From Zoroaster sp. YZ-2022 (Eukaryota > Echinodermata > Asteroidea > Forcipulatida > Zoroasteridae), in the NCBI GenBank assembly GCA_029582265.1, contig CM055823.1, forward strand, positions 186,001-250,000: DNA of 64,000 bases. The letters run 5' to 3'. The notes under the pieces are model-generated. The model had not been told where the DNA came from. It was given only the letters and a program-made list of their open reading frames with translations, and ran no database searches. The position numbers and the translations under genes are program-made. Shown piece by piece: positions 60,985 to 64,000 of this stretch. Numbering within the stretch: position 1 is the stretch's first letter; the number at the start of each line of letters is the position of its first letter.

Positions 60985-61570
60985 ACAGATTATTATACAG
61001 TCCACTTTCGTATACAGAGCGCCCACGTTCGTACAGACAATGTATAACAATGAAATGTAACATGGTGAACATATTCATGAGCAATCATATATAGCCAATA
61101 AGAACAATATAAATTTGTTACGATGGAAATCTATCCAATCACGTTGCGCAGAAAGAGGCAGGTGATTGTCAAACACTTCCTGGGCATTGCCCACACAGCC
61201 ATCGTCAGTACCACTCGGTCTCACAGCTGTGAATAGAAAGTCTAAAAAAAAAAAAAAAAAAAGCAACAATAATAAACTTTGACTGCGTAAAAATAGATCA
61301 AGAAGGATTGTACACTATGAGCTAGCATTAATTATCTAGAAACATCAACACTAAAACTATCGATAACTGTCCATAATGACACAATTATTCTTCTTCATGA
61401 TCATGACAAATAACATTAATAGTTTGGTTCAATTTCTGAGATGGAGGCTTTGTGATCTGTGATGTCATGAAACATTTTGAAAAGTTACTAGTCACTTTAT
61501 GAATGAAGAAAAACTTACTTTTTACAAACACTAATAATAATACTTAAATGTTTAGGCCTTAATCTTTTTT
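60985..61570 (-). repeat. Dispersed ~600 bp repeat, copy 2
   Basis: Counterpart of 45615-46235, including GTACAGACAATGTATAACAA, CAATCACGTTGCGCAGAAAG and the GATAACTGTCCATAATGACA region. In both places it abuts a Helitron-like element. Confidence 0.7.
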
Positions 61571-62040
61571 TATTTATTTATTTTGCTGTTTTATATAAAT
61601 ATCAAAGACTAAAAATATAATGAAACATATCATTTGGTTATTGCATAAATTAAAAATGAAAACCTGCACTAATCATTTAGAACTTTGCTAGCCGGCTAAC
61701 CCAAACCAATATTTAAAAATAAACACCCAACAATTTTGGGAAAAGTTACTAACCATTTTGTTATTCTAGACGCTTTTCACACATTGGTTATTCAACAATC
61801 ATTGTTGAAGTTGTTGATGCTGTTTTAAAACTACACATTATTCCATTTGCAAAATTAAATTTAATTGCTGAGGCAATTAATTGATATTAGAATACCTGAT
61901 GATGAGAGCATTGATAATGATTGAATGTCAGGCGATGTATTATATTCTAATTAGATACTGCTGTGTGAACGAAAAAACAGTGTATACAGTTTAAACACTG
62001 GGTATATGACTCTTTGTCTGTGTGTCAAGGCCGTTCACAC
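61571..62040. other. AT-rich non-coding sequence, no gene seen
   Basis: No open frame or repeat recognised by eye. Confidence 0.5.
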
Positions 62041-62636
62041 GCAATGGGCTGCATATAGTACTTCTGAAAAGTTGTTCACTTAAACTTCCGTTGTCGACCG
62101 GAAGGAGAGGTCAAATTAAATCATGTCTGTGTACGAAATGTGACATAGTTCAAGGTCTTTAAGACGATGCAAAAATTGTGAAAATATCTTCTGTAGTTCA
62201 TGAGATATGATTTTTGAATATTCAACTTCCGGTTTCGACCGGAAGGAGAGGTCGGATGAATATTACGTCTGTGTACGAAATATCACATGATTAAAGATTC
62301 ATAACATGGGTGCAAACACTGAAAATATCGTTTGTGGTTCATGAGATACATTTTTTGAAAATATTAACCTTTGATTTAGTGTAATTCGATATCTGATGAC
62401 CTCACCATGACGTCACAACTAGTGTACAACCATGTTAAGGTTTAGGTACAACTACGTTAAGGTCTAACTATGTGTGAAGTTTTTAAGGTTCCAGGAACTC
62501 CGCAACTATCTCTGGATAAGTCTTATTGAGAAAGAAGAAGAAGAAAAAACGAACAATATCAAGAGGTGTTCGCGCCGTAGCTCGAACATCTAAAAAAAGA
62601 ACAACAAGAGGTGTTCGCGCCGTAGCTCGAACACCT
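62041..62636 (-). mobile_element. Helitron-like element, minus orientation, duplicated start
   Basis: Read on the minus strand: palindromic start with GTGTTCGAGC / GCGCGAACACC twice in tandem (62609-62636 and 62564-62591), T-rich and CTT tract, head with GTGACGTCATGGTGAGGTCA (about 62415), then two diverged monomers with TTCCGGTCGA landmarks. Tail hairpin absent. Confidence 0.6.
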
Positions 62637-62989
62637 AATAAACAACCAAAAGAAGAGAATAAGAACAGTGAAGTAGACAACCCAACAATACACAACATTA
62701 ATATAGGTTGAGTTATATGAGTTAATGGGTGTAACTTGTGTAGCTATATATATTTTATTTTAATGAATGACAAATTTGCCGCACTATTCGCAAGAGTGAA
62801 TGTTAAACTTTCGGTTGTCATCCTGTTGGGGTCCCATTAGCGGTAAACGCACTTGTTTAGACGGGTATTTTGTAAACACCCAATTATGTTAGATCAGCCT
62901 TCCTCCATGTTTAGACGTGGTGGTGCACGACTTCATACCTTCTCGTTGCATACGTTGTGCTAATATAACATTGACCACAGCCGTTACTA
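62637..62989. other. Non-coding sequence between elements
   Basis: No gene seen; part may belong to the LTR whose far boundary is unclear. Confidence 0.4.
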
Positions 62990-63521
62990 CGTGTTGTTTG
63001 CGTGAACGTAGCGCACACGCGACCATTGTTGACTAATGATTCGTTCGGTCATAAACGCGGGCCTGTTCGAACACGTTCCTACAGCCAGACAGCAGATTTA
63101 TTAACGAACCATGCAACACTTTGTTCGGTCTATGGACCTCGTACATTATTGCCGAAACGGAGGTCATATGCCCTTCTACTACTGCTGTACCTTCCTTTAA
63201 TGTATATCTTGATTCAAAGAGAGTGTTGTACCTGTAGAAGTGCCTTTGCCAACATTACCAATGTTGTACCTTCCCTTCAATGTATATCTTAATTCAAAGA
63301 GAGTAAGCATAACTCAGTGAAGTTTCGCCAGCTACATATTTCGGTTTGTTCTATTTATAGTGGACGGTTAAATGAAGGAGACAGACACTAAGATTGACTA
63401 TTTTACTTTCAGTACATCGGTCATGTTCAATCCATCATGTCAGCATGTATCAATGGCTGCCGACCTGCCAACTGCAACACAGTAACTGTCACAAGAGGGC
63501 GACATAACTATTATCGTAACA
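62990..63521 (-). mobile_element. Ty3/gypsy-type LTR, minus strand (far end uncertain)
   Basis: Read on the minus strand, TGTTACGATAATAG starts at 63521, just after a polypurine tract AAAAGGAAGGA (63532-63522). A TATAAATAG box is at about 63351-63360 and an AATAAA signal at 63102-63097, in the order expected for U3, R and U5. A ~40-base direct repeat lies at about 63190-63300. The terminal CA was not pinned down. Confidence 0.5.
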
Positions 63522-63639
63522 TCCTTCCTTTTACAAAAAATCCAAACTTTGAATTTTTATAAACCTTAGAATAAACACAGATACACTTTTAAACAAAGTA
63601 TATCCTTTGTGGCAAGTGACTTAAACTTCCACAGTTGGT

Positions 63640-64000
63640 TTCACCTTTGTCCTGTGATCAAAAATATCATCTGCGATAGTGTGAATACCTGTCAACCCTT
63701 CGAGGCACTGTTCCAATTTCATTTGGAAGAGTTCTGGAGAAGGTGAGAGTCCGAATGGTAATCGACACCATCTATATTCGCCCCATGGTGGCTTGGCACG
63801 TTGTAAGATGAGATGACTCTCATCCAGTTCACACTGTAGAAAACCTCTACAGTCTGCCTTGCTGAAAATCTTAACTTTGCCAGCTTGGGCAGGACATCAT
63901 CAATGACTGGCAATGGGTAGTGATCGCGTTTAAGTGCTTGATTCAAATGCTGTGGGTCGATACAAACACGCAGCTTACCGCTTGGTTTGACCATATTTAC
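63640..64000 (-). pseudogene. Ty3/gypsy reverse transcriptase fragment
   Basis: Minus-strand frame with VKPSGKLRVCIDPQHLNQAL then HYPLPVIDDVLPKLA, the N-terminal RT blocks of Ty3/gypsy polyproteins (cDNA synthesis from the element RNA in cytoplasmic particles). A single-base-type shift near 63870 moves the rest to another frame, where LPFGLSPSPELFQ and the active-site block IADDIF (63661-63677) are found. RNase H and integrase, normally about 2 kb more, are missing: the sequence leaves homology soon after IADDIF and meets the polypurine tract about 110 bases on. The 5' part continues beyond the window. Confidence 0.8.

Overview
This window looks like repeat-dominated DNA from an animal genome, most likely a marine invertebrate. 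The basis is spliced transposase genes, piggyBac, hAT-like, Helitron-like, Ty3/gypsy and LINE-tail sequences, a long satellite array, microsatellites, and no bacterial-style gene packing. The phylum cannot be fixed from sequence alone; an echinoderm-like deuterostome is only a guess.

Layout. (1) 1-20395 is a large duplicated block. A piggyBac transposon (minus strand, spliced transposase, TTAA ends) is followed by a non-coding spacer with a TATA box, a nested palindrome and a LINE-like (ATT)n tail. Then come two tandem ~2.6 kb units, each carrying a decayed P-loop/SF3-helicase-like gene with a C-terminal Cys motif. The whole arrangement recurs from about 11950, so there are four helicase-like copies and two piggyBac copies. 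Copies differ mostly by small indels, so assembly or haplotype duplication is a real possibility. (2) 20396-20895 is a 500-base N gap. (3) 20896-28060 is AT-rich, homopolymer-rich sequence with a tRNA-like relic and one higher-GC, coding-looking but unrecognised block. (4) 28060-45560 is a satellite of ~146 bp monomers, interrupted by recurring head modules (CTT microsatellite plus a TGACGTCA-bearing segment). Terminal hairpins followed by CTAG suggest Helitron-like, non-autonomous tandem-repeat elements of the HINE/pearl/DINE-1 style. (5) 45600-64000 mixes more of these elements, dispersed repeats, a candidate small spliced host gene (51560-53540) with an hAT-like MITE in an intron, several tandem duplications, a long CTT microsatellite and, at the right edge, a gutted Ty3/gypsy element (RT fragment plus LTR).

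Functionally almost everything is mobile DNA or its debris. No clearly intact protein gene is visible. The most interesting unexplained elements are the amplified helicase-like gene beside a nested palindrome, and the satellite array that appears to have grown inside a Helitron-like element carrying conserved CRE-type sites.
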